64,000 nucleotides of DNA from Hygrophila difformis (lineage: Eukaryota; Streptophyta; Magnoliopsida; Lamiales; Acanthaceae), in NCBI GenBank assembly GCA_030278955.1, contig JAOANR010000006.1:13083157-13147156 (forward strand), written 5' to 3'. Every line of letters begins with the position of its first letter. Within the stretch, counting starts at the first letter, position 1. This document shows positions 12,001-21,727 of the stretch, in pieces. Position numbers and translations under genes: made by a program. Under the pieces are notes generated by a model. That model was given only the letters and a program-made list of their open reading frames with translations, did not search any database and was not told the DNA's origin.

Positions 12001-13440
12001 CAGACTAACACTTCATCATCAGCTTCTAATGACAAAGGAAAAGCGGTCGCCATAACCGAATCTGATGAAGGAGGAAACAAGGTCAAGTCTGCGGGACAGA
12101 AGTTCATTGAGAAGCTGGACAAAATGGACATGACTCCTTCAAACATGGCTATGGCTAGTGTACTGATGAAATATATGGCGTATTTGGCGGCTCATGATGC
12201 CGGTGAATTTGGAAGTGAACCACACAGTTTTGAAGGATTCACGGCCTATTGCAAAACTGTAGAAACCCAGAAGAAGTCACAGACACAAGTTGAAACGAAA
12301 TCAACTAGTGAAGCACTTCAAGCGACCAATGAGGCATCACAAGTGAATTTTGGCGCTATTACACCTACAGAGGTGGAGGCCGCTGTGGAGGCCAATCTCG
12401 ACAAGCCGAAAGTCGGGATTAGCGTCCTTGGCATCATGACCGATGAACGTGGCACGATGGATGACATGAATATTGACGAAGGATATGAAGATGATATGTG
12501 GGGAAATGTGAACCTCAATATTGATGAGGAGCCTCATGTTGAATTAGACGGCATGGATCTTGAAGATGAGGTTTTTTGGAAAAATTTGGACAAAGAACTT
12601 AAAGAAGCTGACGATAGGAAAGAAGGGCCGATTGATCCCTCCGTGCCTATACGGGTCTTTGGATTGGCGGCCGATGAAGAGATAAGCGATACCGAATCCG
12701 AAATATGGGATGAGGAAGAGCCATCATTCGCGAGGCTTATCGAAAGAATGGATGAAATGATAGCCGAATTGTCCCATCCAACCAGGGATGCACCTCCTAC
12801 ACAAGAACTCGGCGGCCGAAATGATGCTTCAAAGTTGGCTGTGGCGCAGTTTTCCAAACCCGAAGTTGCCCAGACAAGGCAATTGAAGCCCTTGTATGTT
12901 AAGGCTCACATCGACGGGCGTCCTGTAAACAGAGTATTTGTTGATAATGGAGCAGCAGCCAATGTGATGCCGATGTCAACTTTGAGGAAGATAGGAAAGA
13001 ATGAAAAGGATCTGATCCCTACCAGGGTCAGAATGTGCAGCTTTGTAGGGGAAGCAACACAACCTGCCGGATTCATAACGGCGGACGTCACTATTGGATC
13101 CAAGACCATCAAGGTGGCCTTCTTTGTCGTGAAATCCAAGACGTGTTACTCAGCATTGCTTGGGCGCGACTGGATTCACATGGCGCAGTGTGTGCCATCT
13201 ACCCTCCACCAACAGTTGTTGATTTGGGATGGTGACCAGATAGAATTGGTGGAGGCAGATCCTCAACCCTTTGCAGGACCGGACGCCAACAATGATGAGG
13301 CAATCTTCTACTTAGAAGACATCCAACCTGCATCAGCCTTAATTGGTATGAACATAGATCTGGAATCCATTGATTTCACAACAAGCGGCTTCAAGTTACG
13401 TTCTGCAGATAGCCGACATGAAGCATCACGCTCTGCATGA
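9010..13440 (+). CDS. Gag-protease polyprotein of the Tat element (1,476 aa)
   Basis: The N-terminus MQLRSGRVV is typical of plant Ty3/gypsy gag starts. Residues about 200-345 are an Ala/Pro/His-rich low-complexity part with 26-residue repeats. Residues about 377-561 form the retrotransposon gag (capsid) domain, with FSGDDGKSTVEHVGRF and the FVWFASMRP region. A zinc-knuckle-like CKWHNSYTHSITKC (CX2HX4HX4C) lies at about 655-668. A charged, Pro/Arg-rich spacer follows. The aspartic protease comes last, with active site D1312-N-G-A and hydrophobic flanks (VFVDNGAAANVMP). DNGA in place of DSGA or DTGA is a variant, and I do not regard it as a defect. The ORF is uninterrupted. Its TGA overlaps the ATG of the next ORF. 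Expected role: virus-like particle assembly and polyprotein processing. Confidence 0.92.
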   Translation: MQLRSGRVVRDLTQRFGEMSLHEETPVRTPSENVDNTATTSQPPQGIMQVPTFSEQIRLSMNESMAEFMPLLTRHLMDVLRPAMADQTDRICGSMRTPQEGYTPGMNMSPSVIGPYGGLQRTWGTGQPSLSEFGAPPPMMYAPSYLMASSAVPIQPFGVAAPIPAAMHNLGTGGGHMQPQATNIPLVANMPQDHHQAASPLHQATQYQASSPQQAAMQHQAANMSRPTISHPAASIPHPAANLASAANMAQVAMANPAANISHPAASIPHPAANMTQAAMPHPAANISHPAASIPHPAANMTQAAMAHPAANISHPAASIPHPAANMAQAAMAHPAAMYQQAAIPPAQAPLVSPELLADMMQQHFGIQLRPMERPTYRKPYPDWVDIMQPYPKGFKMPEFTTFSGDDGKSTVEHVGRFTAQCGEAATNDWLKLRLFSSSLTGPAFVWFASMRPNSIQNWADLERAFHDRFYTPLSQVSLADLTNTKQFADETAGSFINRLQRIKGRCTIAIPDKEIANIAVANMLPKLREHLIVQDATDLAQLAERAARVEKFLREQEERRPMRRVHFEEIKLSDDEDEPVEVAVAELVQTAKPHTCAALKPPKQREAKYKPEEDLFDMGKADQVFDALLKDGVIKLPEGQKLPAAEETRGRAFCKWHNSYTHSITKCRSFRTAIQNKIKEGRLKIAGMKVDLDPFPQLPIGVSGLIPNPEDGGSSSQNDRGKEHIEIEEEDVDLLSDESDHERKELCSKQPKFKNMSKEDFKKVLEAEEREHHKKKNPPLRIEISKQAVEIHENGKHQPIARDYRHGVQVVPTLMRRPEHPDETERWMKNRAQNKFTQKEPPPMTRSQFRRAQRRYAEEMRQWEAQIHKLESSRPRKPVQPTYFKGETSQQRRPLHEKAHSRTVAREPDSPMPPREERFYEASRRPPQAPSPSAREPIQERMQPSLSSARRPVRERLQPPSPSTPRRPVRERLQWVERKPQPSSSTRPKVTKAGLPQTNTSSSASNDKGKAVAITESDEGGNKVKSAGQKFIEKLDKMDMTPSNMAMASVLMKYMAYLAAHDAGEFGSEPHSFEGFTAYCKTVETQKKSQTQVETKSTSEALQATNEASQVNFGAITPTEVEAAVEANLDKPKVGISVLGIMTDERGTMDDMNIDEGYEDDMWGNVNLNIDEEPHVELDGMDLEDEVFWKNLDKELKEADDRKEGPIDPSVPIRVFGLAADEEISDTESEIWDEEEPSFARLIERMDEMIAELSHPTRDAPPTQELGGRNDASKLAVAQFSKPEVAQTRQLKPLYVKAHIDGRPVNRVFVDNGAAANVMPMSTLRKIGKNEKDLIPTRVRMCSFVGEATQPAGFITADVTIGSKTIKVAFFVVKSKTCYSALLGRDWIHMAQCVPSTLHQQLLIWDGDQIELVEADPQPFAGPDANNDEAIFYLEDIQPASALIGMNIDLESIDFTTSGFKLRSADSRHEASRSA
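9766..10020 (+). repeat. 78-bp in-frame tandem repeat in gag
   Basis: Units start near 9766, 9844, 9922 and 10000, about 3.3 copies. Each encodes 26 residues built on HPAAN, HPAAS and HPAAN followed by M(T/A)QAAM. The recurring core is GGCCGCCA. The period keeps the frame, so copy number can change without destroying gag. Confidence 0.9.
13437..13440 (+). promoter_or_regulatory. ATGA stop/start overlap between gag-protease and pol
   Basis: The TGA of ORF1 (13438-13440) overlaps the ATG of ORF2 (13437-13439). In the ORF2 frame the nearest upstream stop is a TGA at 13419-13421. Any -1 frameshift would therefore have to occur within about 19 nt, and that stretch has no slippery heptamer. Termination followed by reinitiation is the simpler reading. 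Confidence 0.7.
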
Positions 13441-16400
13441 CGAGCAGCTACAACATTTATAAAGACTTGTTGCAGCGGCTCGCCAACACTGAAATAATGA
13501 TGGGTGCCGAAATCAAGTCCAAAAACCCAATTGACATTCGGCCATCTGAGTGGCCATCTCCCGTAAAGCGGACGTTGCCTAGTCCGGAAGCCAATGAACC
13601 ACTTGTAGACATCAACCTCGGGACAGAGGCGGAACCAAAGGTGACCAAGATCAGTGCGTCATTATCGGATGAAAAGCGACGCCAGCTAGTGGAGTTGATT
13701 CATAAGTATAAGGATTGTTTCGCATGGCAATACACAGATATGCCAGGACTATCAAGGGAGCTAGTGGAACATAAGCTGCCAACGCACCCAGAATTCAGAC
13801 CTCATAAGCAGCCGCCAAGACGGTTCGACCCAGACACCATCCCAAAAATAAAGGCCGAAATCGAGAAACTTCTTAAAGCAGGTTACATTAGAACTTGTCG
13901 TTATGTGGAATGGCTTGCAAATATTGTACCTGTTATAAAAAAGAACGGTCAATTAAGAGTCTGTATAGACTTTAGAAATTTAAACTTGGCAACACCCAAG
14001 GATGAATATGTGATGCCCATGGCCGATATGCTTGTTGATGCGGCCGCTGGCCACAAGTTTTTATCGCTAATGGATGGTTATTCTGGATACAATCAAATCT
14101 TCATTTCTGAAAATGATGTACACAAAACAGCTTTTCGTTGCCCAGGACCAGTTGGCATCTTTGAATGGGTAGTCATGCCCTTTGGATTAAAAAACGCGGG
14201 GGCAACATACCAAAGGGCCATGAACATGATTTTTCATGATTTAATCGGTCACACACTTGAAGTGTACATTGATGATATAGTGGTAAAATCATGTGAATTT
14301 GGCCAACACTTGGCTCACCTGGAAGGTGCCTTCATTCGAATGAGACAGCATGGATTGAAAATTAATCCAGCTAAGTGTGCCTTTGGAGTGGCCGCAGGAA
14401 ACTTCCTAGGTTTCTTGGTGCATGAGAGGGGCATTGAGGTAGACCAGAACAAAGCTAAGGCCATTATGGAAGCTCGTGCACCAACCAATCTCAAAGAACT
14501 GCAGTCATTGATGGGCAAAATAAATTTCCTAAGGAGGTTTATTGCCAATGCTGCCGGCAAAATGAAAGCGTTCACTACCTTGCTTAAAGGAAGAAAGAAC
14601 GAGAAGTTTCTTTGGACGACTGAGCATCAGGCAGCCTTCGAAGAAATAAAAAGAGCATTGGTCAATCCTCCAGTATTAGTGCCGCCAAAACCTGGAATAC
14701 CTTTAAAACTATATGTATCGGCCGCCGAAGAATCTATCGGGTGCTTGCTTGCACAGGACGATGAAGGCGGCAAGGAGAGGGCTATCTATTACCTTAGCAA
14801 GACTCTACAAGGGCCAGAGGTAAGATATACTGCATTAGAAAAGTTGTGCTACGCCCTAGTATACTCCTGCAACAAGTTAGAACACTACATGCTACCAAGA
14901 ACAATCCATGTAGTGGCTCCCTTTGACTTGGTGAAAACCCTTTTGCACAAACCAGCATTGAAGGGTAGACAAGCTAAGTGGGCTATGAAGATCAGTCCTT
15001 TTACCCTTGTACACGTTTCTCAAAAGGCAGTCAAGGGACAAGCTTTAGCTGATTTCTTAGCTCAACACCCTTCGTTGGTTCTGTCAGAAGATCCCAGAGA
15101 AGCTTCCTTTATAGGATTCGAACCTTGGGAGTTAACCTTTGATGGATCTTGTGCAAGCAGCGGCTCGGGGGCCGGTATTACAATCACTAGTCCTCTTGGG
15201 GAACATTGGAAGCTTGCTCGGGAGTTAGAGCCTGGCACCACCAACAATCAAGCAGAATACGAAGCTTTGATATTTGGCCTCGAAACTGCATTGCTTAAAG
15301 GTGCGAAATCAATTACAATTTTTGGAGATTCCCAAGTCATCCTGAAGCAGTTAACCGGAGAATATGAATGCAAGAGTCCCAGATTGATTAAGTGCTATGA
15401 GACAGCACTAGAACTATTGAGCAAGTTTTCAGACGCTACCATCACACATGTGCCCAGAAGCCAAAATCAAGAAGCCAACGAGGCTGCGCAACTTGCTTCA
15501 GGCTGGCAGTCTTGTCGCCCTAGGGGGGCACCACACATTGCCGCCATCACAAGTAAACCTGAGGACCAACAAGAGAATGGTGATTGGAGGACCGAGATCA
15601 TACAGTACCTCGAGAACCCGTCATCTGGGGGAGATAACTCGTTAAAAGTAAAAGCTCTGCGGTACGTACTGGTCAATGGCGAACTATTCCGAAGGGCGGT
15701 TGATGGATTATTGCTCAAGTGTATAGGCCCCAAGGATGCTAAGTTGGTAATGGGAGAAGTCCATGAGGGGATATGCGGCTCTCATCGGGCAGGGCCGAGC
15801 ATGAGATGGAGCATCCACCGTCAGGGATACTTCTGGCCAACCATCATGGAGGACTGTATCACGTATGCTCGCGGGTGTGAGGCTTGCCAAAAGCACGGCC
15901 CAATTCAAAGGGTACCGGCAGAAGAATTACACACGGTCATTAAGCCTTGGCCATTCCGTGGCTGGGGGATGGACATCATTGGAAAAATTCATCCACCGTC
16001 ATCCAAAAACCATGCATTCATACTAGTGGCCACTGATTACTTCACCAAATGGGTAGAAGCATGGCCAATGAAGAAGATCGACCAAAGCGATGTAATTAGG
16101 TTCGTGACTGAGCTCATACATCGATTTGGGATTCCCCAAACAATTACTGCCGATCAAGGTACAGTATTCACTGGTGAAAAGTTTATAGCTTTTGCCAAGC
16201 AGTTTGGGATCCGCATCTATCATTCTACTCCATACTATCCCCAAGCAAATGGTCAAGCTGAAGCCACCAATAAGATCTTAATAAGTATGATCAAAAAGGC
16301 GGTAGGCGAAAAACCTAGGAAATGGCATGAGACCTTATTAGAGGTTCTTTGGGCTTACAGAAACTCTAAATCTACAGCTACAGGGTTTACGCCATACTAC

Positions 16401-16838
16401 TTGACATATGGTCATGACGCTGTTTTGCCTTTGGAAATAACAGTTCCTTCTCTAAGGGTGGCTCAGCAGCATCACTTAGACTTATCTAAGTATGATGAAG
16501 CCATGTTACAAGAGTTAGAAGCAGCTGATGGTGATAAGCTCATGGCCTTGGAAAACATCCGTCGTCAAAAAACTAGAATGGCAAAGCATTATGATAAGAA
16601 GGTTCGAAGCAAGACCTTCAGCGAAGGGGATTTAGTGTGGAAGGTGATCCTACCGTTAGGAGTACATGCTAATGAAACGGGGAAGTGGTCCCCAAATTGG
16701 GAAGGACCATTCATTGTAACTCAAAGATTACTCAATGGTGCATACAAGTTAATGGACATCGATGGTCAAGAACACAAACAGAGTATAAATGCAAAATATC
16801 TCAAAATGTTCTATCCATCAGTCTGGGAGTCAGAATAA
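13437..16838 (+). CDS. Pol polyprotein: RT, RNase H, archaeal-type RNase H, integrase (1,133 aa)
   Basis: The reverse transcriptase spans about residues 120-330, with SLMDGYSGYNQI, FEWVVMPFGLKNAGATYQ and the catalytic YIDD at 277-280. The Ty3-type RNase H starts near 424 (LYVSAAEESIGCLLAQ). A second, archaeal-like RNase H starts near 564 (LTFDGSCASSGSGAG ... TTNNQAEYEAL ... FGDSQ), the hallmark of the Tat lineage. The integrase has an HHCC zinc domain near 775-820 (CEACQKHG), a core beginning near 838, and the catalytic D906-x35-E942 pair (ADQGT, QAEATN). Its C-terminal GDLVWK...GPF module is followed by the end of the ORF. All catalytic motifs I can check are intact. The protein needs ORF1 gag and protease; see the ATGA overlap for how it may be translated. 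Confidence 0.95.
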   Translation: MTSSYNIYKDLLQRLANTEIMMGAEIKSKNPIDIRPSEWPSPVKRTLPSPEANEPLVDINLGTEAEPKVTKISASLSDEKRRQLVELIHKYKDCFAWQYTDMPGLSRELVEHKLPTHPEFRPHKQPPRRFDPDTIPKIKAEIEKLLKAGYIRTCRYVEWLANIVPVIKKNGQLRVCIDFRNLNLATPKDEYVMPMADMLVDAAAGHKFLSLMDGYSGYNQIFISENDVHKTAFRCPGPVGIFEWVVMPFGLKNAGATYQRAMNMIFHDLIGHTLEVYIDDIVVKSCEFGQHLAHLEGAFIRMRQHGLKINPAKCAFGVAAGNFLGFLVHERGIEVDQNKAKAIMEARAPTNLKELQSLMGKINFLRRFIANAAGKMKAFTTLLKGRKNEKFLWTTEHQAAFEEIKRALVNPPVLVPPKPGIPLKLYVSAAEESIGCLLAQDDEGGKERAIYYLSKTLQGPEVRYTALEKLCYALVYSCNKLEHYMLPRTIHVVAPFDLVKTLLHKPALKGRQAKWAMKISPFTLVHVSQKAVKGQALADFLAQHPSLVLSEDPREASFIGFEPWELTFDGSCASSGSGAGITITSPLGEHWKLARELEPGTTNNQAEYEALIFGLETALLKGAKSITIFGDSQVILKQLTGEYECKSPRLIKCYETALELLSKFSDATITHVPRSQNQEANEAAQLASGWQSCRPRGAPHIAAITSKPEDQQENGDWRTEIIQYLENPSSGGDNSLKVKALRYVLVNGELFRRAVDGLLLKCIGPKDAKLVMGEVHEGICGSHRAGPSMRWSIHRQGYFWPTIMEDCITYARGCEACQKHGPIQRVPAEELHTVIKPWPFRGWGMDIIGKIHPPSSKNHAFILVATDYFTKWVEAWPMKKIDQSDVIRFVTELIHRFGIPQTITADQGTVFTGEKFIAFAKQFGIRIYHSTPYYPQANGQAEATNKILISMIKKAVGEKPRKWHETLLEVLWAYRNSKSTATGFTPYYLTYGHDAVLPLEITVPSLRVAQQHHLDLSKYDEAMLQELEAADGDKLMALENIRRQKTRMAKHYDKKVRSKTFSEGDLVWKVILPLGVHANETGKWSPNWEGPFIVTQRLLNGAYKLMDIDGQEHKQSINAKYLKMFYPSVWESE

Positions 16839-16987
16839 GCAGCATAAGTGCATCATGAGTGGCCAGTCACGTAATTGGCCAGAGAAATAGCAAAAAAGCA
16901 AACATGAGTAATGAAGTGCTCATCACAAAGTCGATGAGCTGACACTAAATAGAGTACTGAATAAAAATCACAAAAGCAAAAGCAGTG

Positions 16988-19900
16988 CTAACTACTCGGG
17001 GAAGGAGGCGTCTCATCACCTAGAAGGCGACGACGCATGACGGCCCACTGATCACGGGCACGCTCAAAGGAATCTGTAAGGCGACGAAGTGCTGCGGCAG
17101 AAGCTCGGGCACGAGCTGATAGAAGAGGTCGACGGACTCTCGATAACTCAACTGATAAGTCACGATCATCTGCAGCTAAGCGATCACGATCAGCGCGCAA
17201 AGCGGTAACTCGATCAGACAACTTGAGCAGCTCAGCCTCAAGTATAACAAGCTCAACGGTAGCTCCATCTGCGATGCAGCTCTGCTCTCTGATAATACGC
17301 TCCGCCTCCGCAATAACTTCTCTCTGTTTCTCTATCTCGCGCTTGGCCTGGGCAACAGTACTCTTTAACTGTGACTGTCTACTCTCCTCACTCCTAAGGA
17401 CCATAGAAGCCTGATCATGTTGGGGAAGTACAACCTCTAGCTGGGAACGAATCTCGCGGTGCCGCGCCTCGAGATCATCAATAAATGTCAAGTCCTGAGC
17501 AGAGTGATCTGCTGTACTGCTATAGAGAGGATAAGCGAGGGACAAATCAGAAATGAGCTCCGAAAAGTCCAAAAAGCCGGCGTCCTCAATAAAGGCAGGG
17601 ACTGAGCTAACATCACCAAGGATGTCATAGAGTCCTGAGACCACCTCGGCTGATAGTGGACCGGTCTGGGTGGAAAAGAGACGGTCAAACGCCTCACATG
17701 ATGGGGCTATGGCAGCACGAGTGCCCGAGTCTGGAAGAGAGGCCACAAGGCCTGGAGGAAGGTCCTTAGGTACCTGGAGGCAAGCTATGTCAAGAATACT
17801 ACCAAAGTTTTATTATGACAGGAGATGAAAAGAAATATACCTGAGGAGGTGGTGCAGTCAAATCAGCTGAGAGAGCTGAAATGTCAGTCACAGAGTGGTC
17901 TGTCTGAGTAGGCGGTGTAGTCAAGTCGACTGAAGCATCAACACCCGCCTGATCCATAGGAGTCTAGAGGAAATCAAACGCCTAGAACGTATCCTGAGGG
18001 ATAAGAACAAGAGAAAACAACTAAAGGGTACCTGAGATGTCGCCAAAGGATCAGCAGTGCTAATCATGGAGGCGCAATCTGCCGCCTGAGTGGTAAGAGA
18101 AGAACCTATCCGGTCTCCAGGAGTCTAGAGGATAGATGTCCTCAGAATCATTTTGCATAATAGTAAGAGGCAAAAGAAAATGAGGACGTAATTAAAAGTG
18201 TACCTGGGAAGTCAACTCGGGAGTAACGGAGCCAACCGTAGAAACATGGTCACCAGCATGAGAAGAGGATGGATCCTAAGCAGGAAGGAAAGATGTTGAG
18301 GTTTAGCTAAAACAAGAATTGAACAAAAGAGTCCAAAGTGGCGAAAGTTACCTGATCAATGGAAGCATGATGAGTAGCATCCGTCACTATGGCCTTGGTC
18401 TCGTACCTGGGATCATCCCCGTGGAGGATGATATAGTCAGCGCGAGCCAACATATCATCATATGACTCATTCTTAGCAATGACACTGCTCATATGCTGAT
18501 CAACGATAGTCGTCGCCTCGTGAAGGTCCGCCATATAGCTGTCATCCCCGGCGACACTATCCTCAGCGTGATCCGCCACCATAGGATCACCATCATCATC
18601 TACAGGATCCTCATCGCCATCACCTGAACTCGACTCCTCCTCACTAGAAACGGAAGTCTCATCCTCATCAGAATGAGCAGTGTAATCCTCATCAGTAGAC
18701 TCCCCAGAGCTCGCAGGCTCCTCCTCAGGTTGGTCATCTGAGGCATCGCCCTCATCATCCTCACTGTCATGGTCAGCAGCTGAAGAAAAGAGAAATATTA
18801 AAAAACCAAGAGACAGTGTATGAGAAACATGTTAACAAATGAGACATACCTCTTCGGCGTTTGCGAGATGAGGAAACCGCAACAGCTTTTGACTTCGGGG
18901 TGCGACTAGAAACAAGAGTAGCTGCCGACTGAACAGCGGCACTATGAACGCTAGGCTGCTTAACTCGCCGCACGTCCCCAAAACGAGCCGTAATCTGCGC
19001 ATAGGATGGCAAGATGGAGGTGATATAGGGCGTCCACCATGCCATAAAGCCAGCAGCAAGCGTCCCGTTCGGAGTGAATGGAAGATAGCTAGATAACGTC
19101 AGACGGGACGAGAAATCAACTACTGCCCGGATGTCAGCGACCGTCATCCTCTTACTCCTAAAAGATACCGGCCACTTCACACTGCGAGGAAGTCCGAGGT
19201 GGCAACCGAACTGACGAGCGAGCAAATGAGGGCAGTACGGCTCAGCCACGATCGGATTATACTGATCCCTCCTCTTTAGCCCACTCAGAAGCATATGAGG
19301 CTTCATACTCACATTCCAGGTGGACTCTCCATGTAGACCTCGTGGCTGATCAGGCTTGCACACAAGCTGGGACAGCAACCATCCTATAGAGGCATACACG
19401 TATAAGTCCTGATAGGAAGGCCTGTGGTGCAGAAAAAATCGAATAATATCCAGACTGTCCCGCTGCAAAAGACCATCCCTGCCAATCCTCACCGAAGTAG
19501 CAGCTAGTATCAAGCCTAACGGGTCACCATCTGCGACATCCTGCGGACCAGGACGAGGCACGCCAGTAAAAAGCCGAGGAAAGTACAGCTGGATCCAGAG
19601 CTGCAGAAACCATAACGGCCCACATGCCGAATTAGTGGGATCTCGCCCACTAGCCAGCATACCAGAGATCTTGGCCATACCACTGAATAGGGTGCCAAGA
19701 AAATAAGAACCAGTGGCCGGAGAAGGATCACTCATAATAGCCCGTACCAGAGGAAGAGCGGAACGCAAGACGGTCCGAGCCCTCGAACAGATAATAAACC
19801 GACTAAACCACAACAACAGAAAGGCCACATGCTCATCCAAGGTGCAAGGAGAACTCTCGGACGTCATATTATTATCAATAAATGCCGAATACTGTTTAGT

Positions 19901-21727
19901 CTCTTTGCCCGAAGGACAAATAGACTCACCAAGAGCTCGATCATCAGAGGCCGACTGCGTCAACTCTGAACCATCCACTCGGAGTCCGGTGATCATGATC
20001 ACATCAAGAAGCGTGGGACCCACGAAACCACAAGGAAACTGAAAGGCGTTAACACTGGAGTTCCAGAAGCCCAAGATATAATAGATGAGACGGTGATCTA
20101 TCACTACTGGCCTAGTAGAAAGAATAATGGCATCCTCAATACCCCAGTTACGCCAATCAGCTGTGCGTCCTCCCCTCTGCATCCGGCGAACCCATAAAGC
20201 ATACTTTTCCAAAATACTCTGATCCTCATTCTCTTCGGTTCGGGAAGCCTTAGCCTTCTTAGATCTAGGAGCAGTGGTACCAGACTGATGAGACCGGATA
20301 GACCTCGTCTGCGAAACAAAGGCTCCAGTAAATGCAGCCTGAGTAATCGGACATATACAAGATAGAAACTCCCGGGTCTCATCTCTATCTGCATGGGCAG
20401 TCGTGCGATGAAATGGACGTAAAAAAGGCTGGGACTCCCGGCGGTCAAAATCGTAAGCCTCATCATCAGACTCCGGAATGAGTAGTCCCTCAGCAATCTG
20501 CATTATTATGATACACATATCAAGCAAATATCAAGCAAATTCGAAGAAGGACGAATTAACATATCACCAAGTAAGTTGGGCAAACCTGAGTAGAAGACCC
20601 GGCAGCCCGAGCTGATGAGGATGGCGGCTGAGACACGGCATGAGTGGCGGCCTGCATAGGAGTGGCGGCCTGGGTACCCAGAATGGTGGCCTGAGGAGTC
20701 CTCGCCACAATGTCCTATTACAAATTTGAACAAATCAAGTGAACACACAAGCAGGCAAAGAGATGGACATACAAGCGGGCATAGAGATTAGAACAAACCT
20801 GAAAGGCCGTAGTACCAGATGACAAGGCAGTAAAGCCTGGCAAGGGGATGGCGGCCTGTCCCTGTGAAGGAGGTGGCTGGCGGCCCGTAGCATCCCCAGC
20901 AGATGAAGGTGGCGGCCCAACGCTGGCGGCCGGAAAGGAGGCTGGCGGCCTGGAGCTGGCGGCCGGAGAAAACTTGGACCTGCGGACGGTCCGAGCTGAT
21001 GTTGGCGGCCCGGTGCGAGTGGTGGCCGGCGTGTCCTCTTTTGCTAAATCCTATATTTTCAGATTCAGAACAGATATGGGATACTGTGTGATAGGATAAA
21101 GGTTTCTAAAACCTATAACATAAATTCGAGAAAGAGTGTTCTCGTCAAAACAAAAAAAAGATCACTTGGATCAAAGTGCACAAGGAAACACAGATCAAGA
21201 TGCTTATCTAGTTACAGACGAGAGCAAATTGGATGCAATCCAAGTTATAAGCAAGCAGCTAGCATGGTAGTCTAAAATCCTATGTCAGAGGCAATTCAAA
21301 GATGCTCATCAAAAAAAAGACTTCAAGCAGATAATCTGGCTAGCCCCAATGTGTCATCTAACAAAATTGGTGTTGGATGCATGTAATTGAGAGATTCGCC
21401 TAACATCTACAGTTAAGTGATGCATACAACTAATGTGTGCAACAAGCTGCCCGAACAATTCAAAGTGTTGAATACAGTGCAAAAAGAGGAACAATCTCAG
21501 CATGTGATTCCAAAATTCAACTAATATCCAAGTCTAGCCTCTTATACAGCATACGAAGTCCCAACAATTTAGCAGCATATCGAGGTATCAAAGATCATAA
21601 ACAAGCCGATTCAAATGAGGCACAGACTTTAAAGTCTACAATCATAGTCTCGTAACATGCCATTCGAGTTTACAAGTCTTAGCCAACATAAAGAACAAGA
21701 GTAGAATAAAAAGCTAACCTGATCCAT
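16988..21727 (-). CDS. Antisense, nine-exon plant-mobile-domain (PMD) protein carried by the retrotransposon (1,179 aa)
   Basis: Minus-strand exons: 21727-21719, 21050-20799, 20714-20586, 20497-18850, 18779-18352, 18275-18204, 18124-18032, 17963-17841 and 17773-16988. All eight introns are GT-AG (67-668 bp) and the reading frame is continuous through every junction (3,540 nt). Residues 1-130 are Ala/Pro/Ser-rich. Exon 4 (131-680) holds the aminotransferase-like plant mobile domain: WRNWGIEDAIILS, FQFPCGFVGPTLLDV, MITGLRVDG. It also has basic, NLS-like RSKKAKASR and RKRRRG. Exon 5 begins with a strongly acidic stretch (680-740). Exons 6-8 are short phase-0 units. Exon 9 (919-1179) is rich in predicted coiled coil. 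The start ATG is the first AUG after the predicted transcription start. The gene is tail-to-tail with pol (149 bp between stop codons). Extra ORFs, including antisense ones, are known in Tat elements, and PMDs occur in host genes and transposons. The function here is unknown. No match was searched. Confidence 0.85.

Noticed and set aside
13422..13440. -1 frameshift joining gag and pol
   Set aside because: Only 19 nt are available and no slippery sequence is present.
18773..20527. PMD ORF as a 584-aa single-exon gene
   Set aside because: The ORF has no ATG at its start (TTG) and its ends read through a clear acceptor (20,498) and donor (18,849). The spliced model keeps frame through all nine exons.
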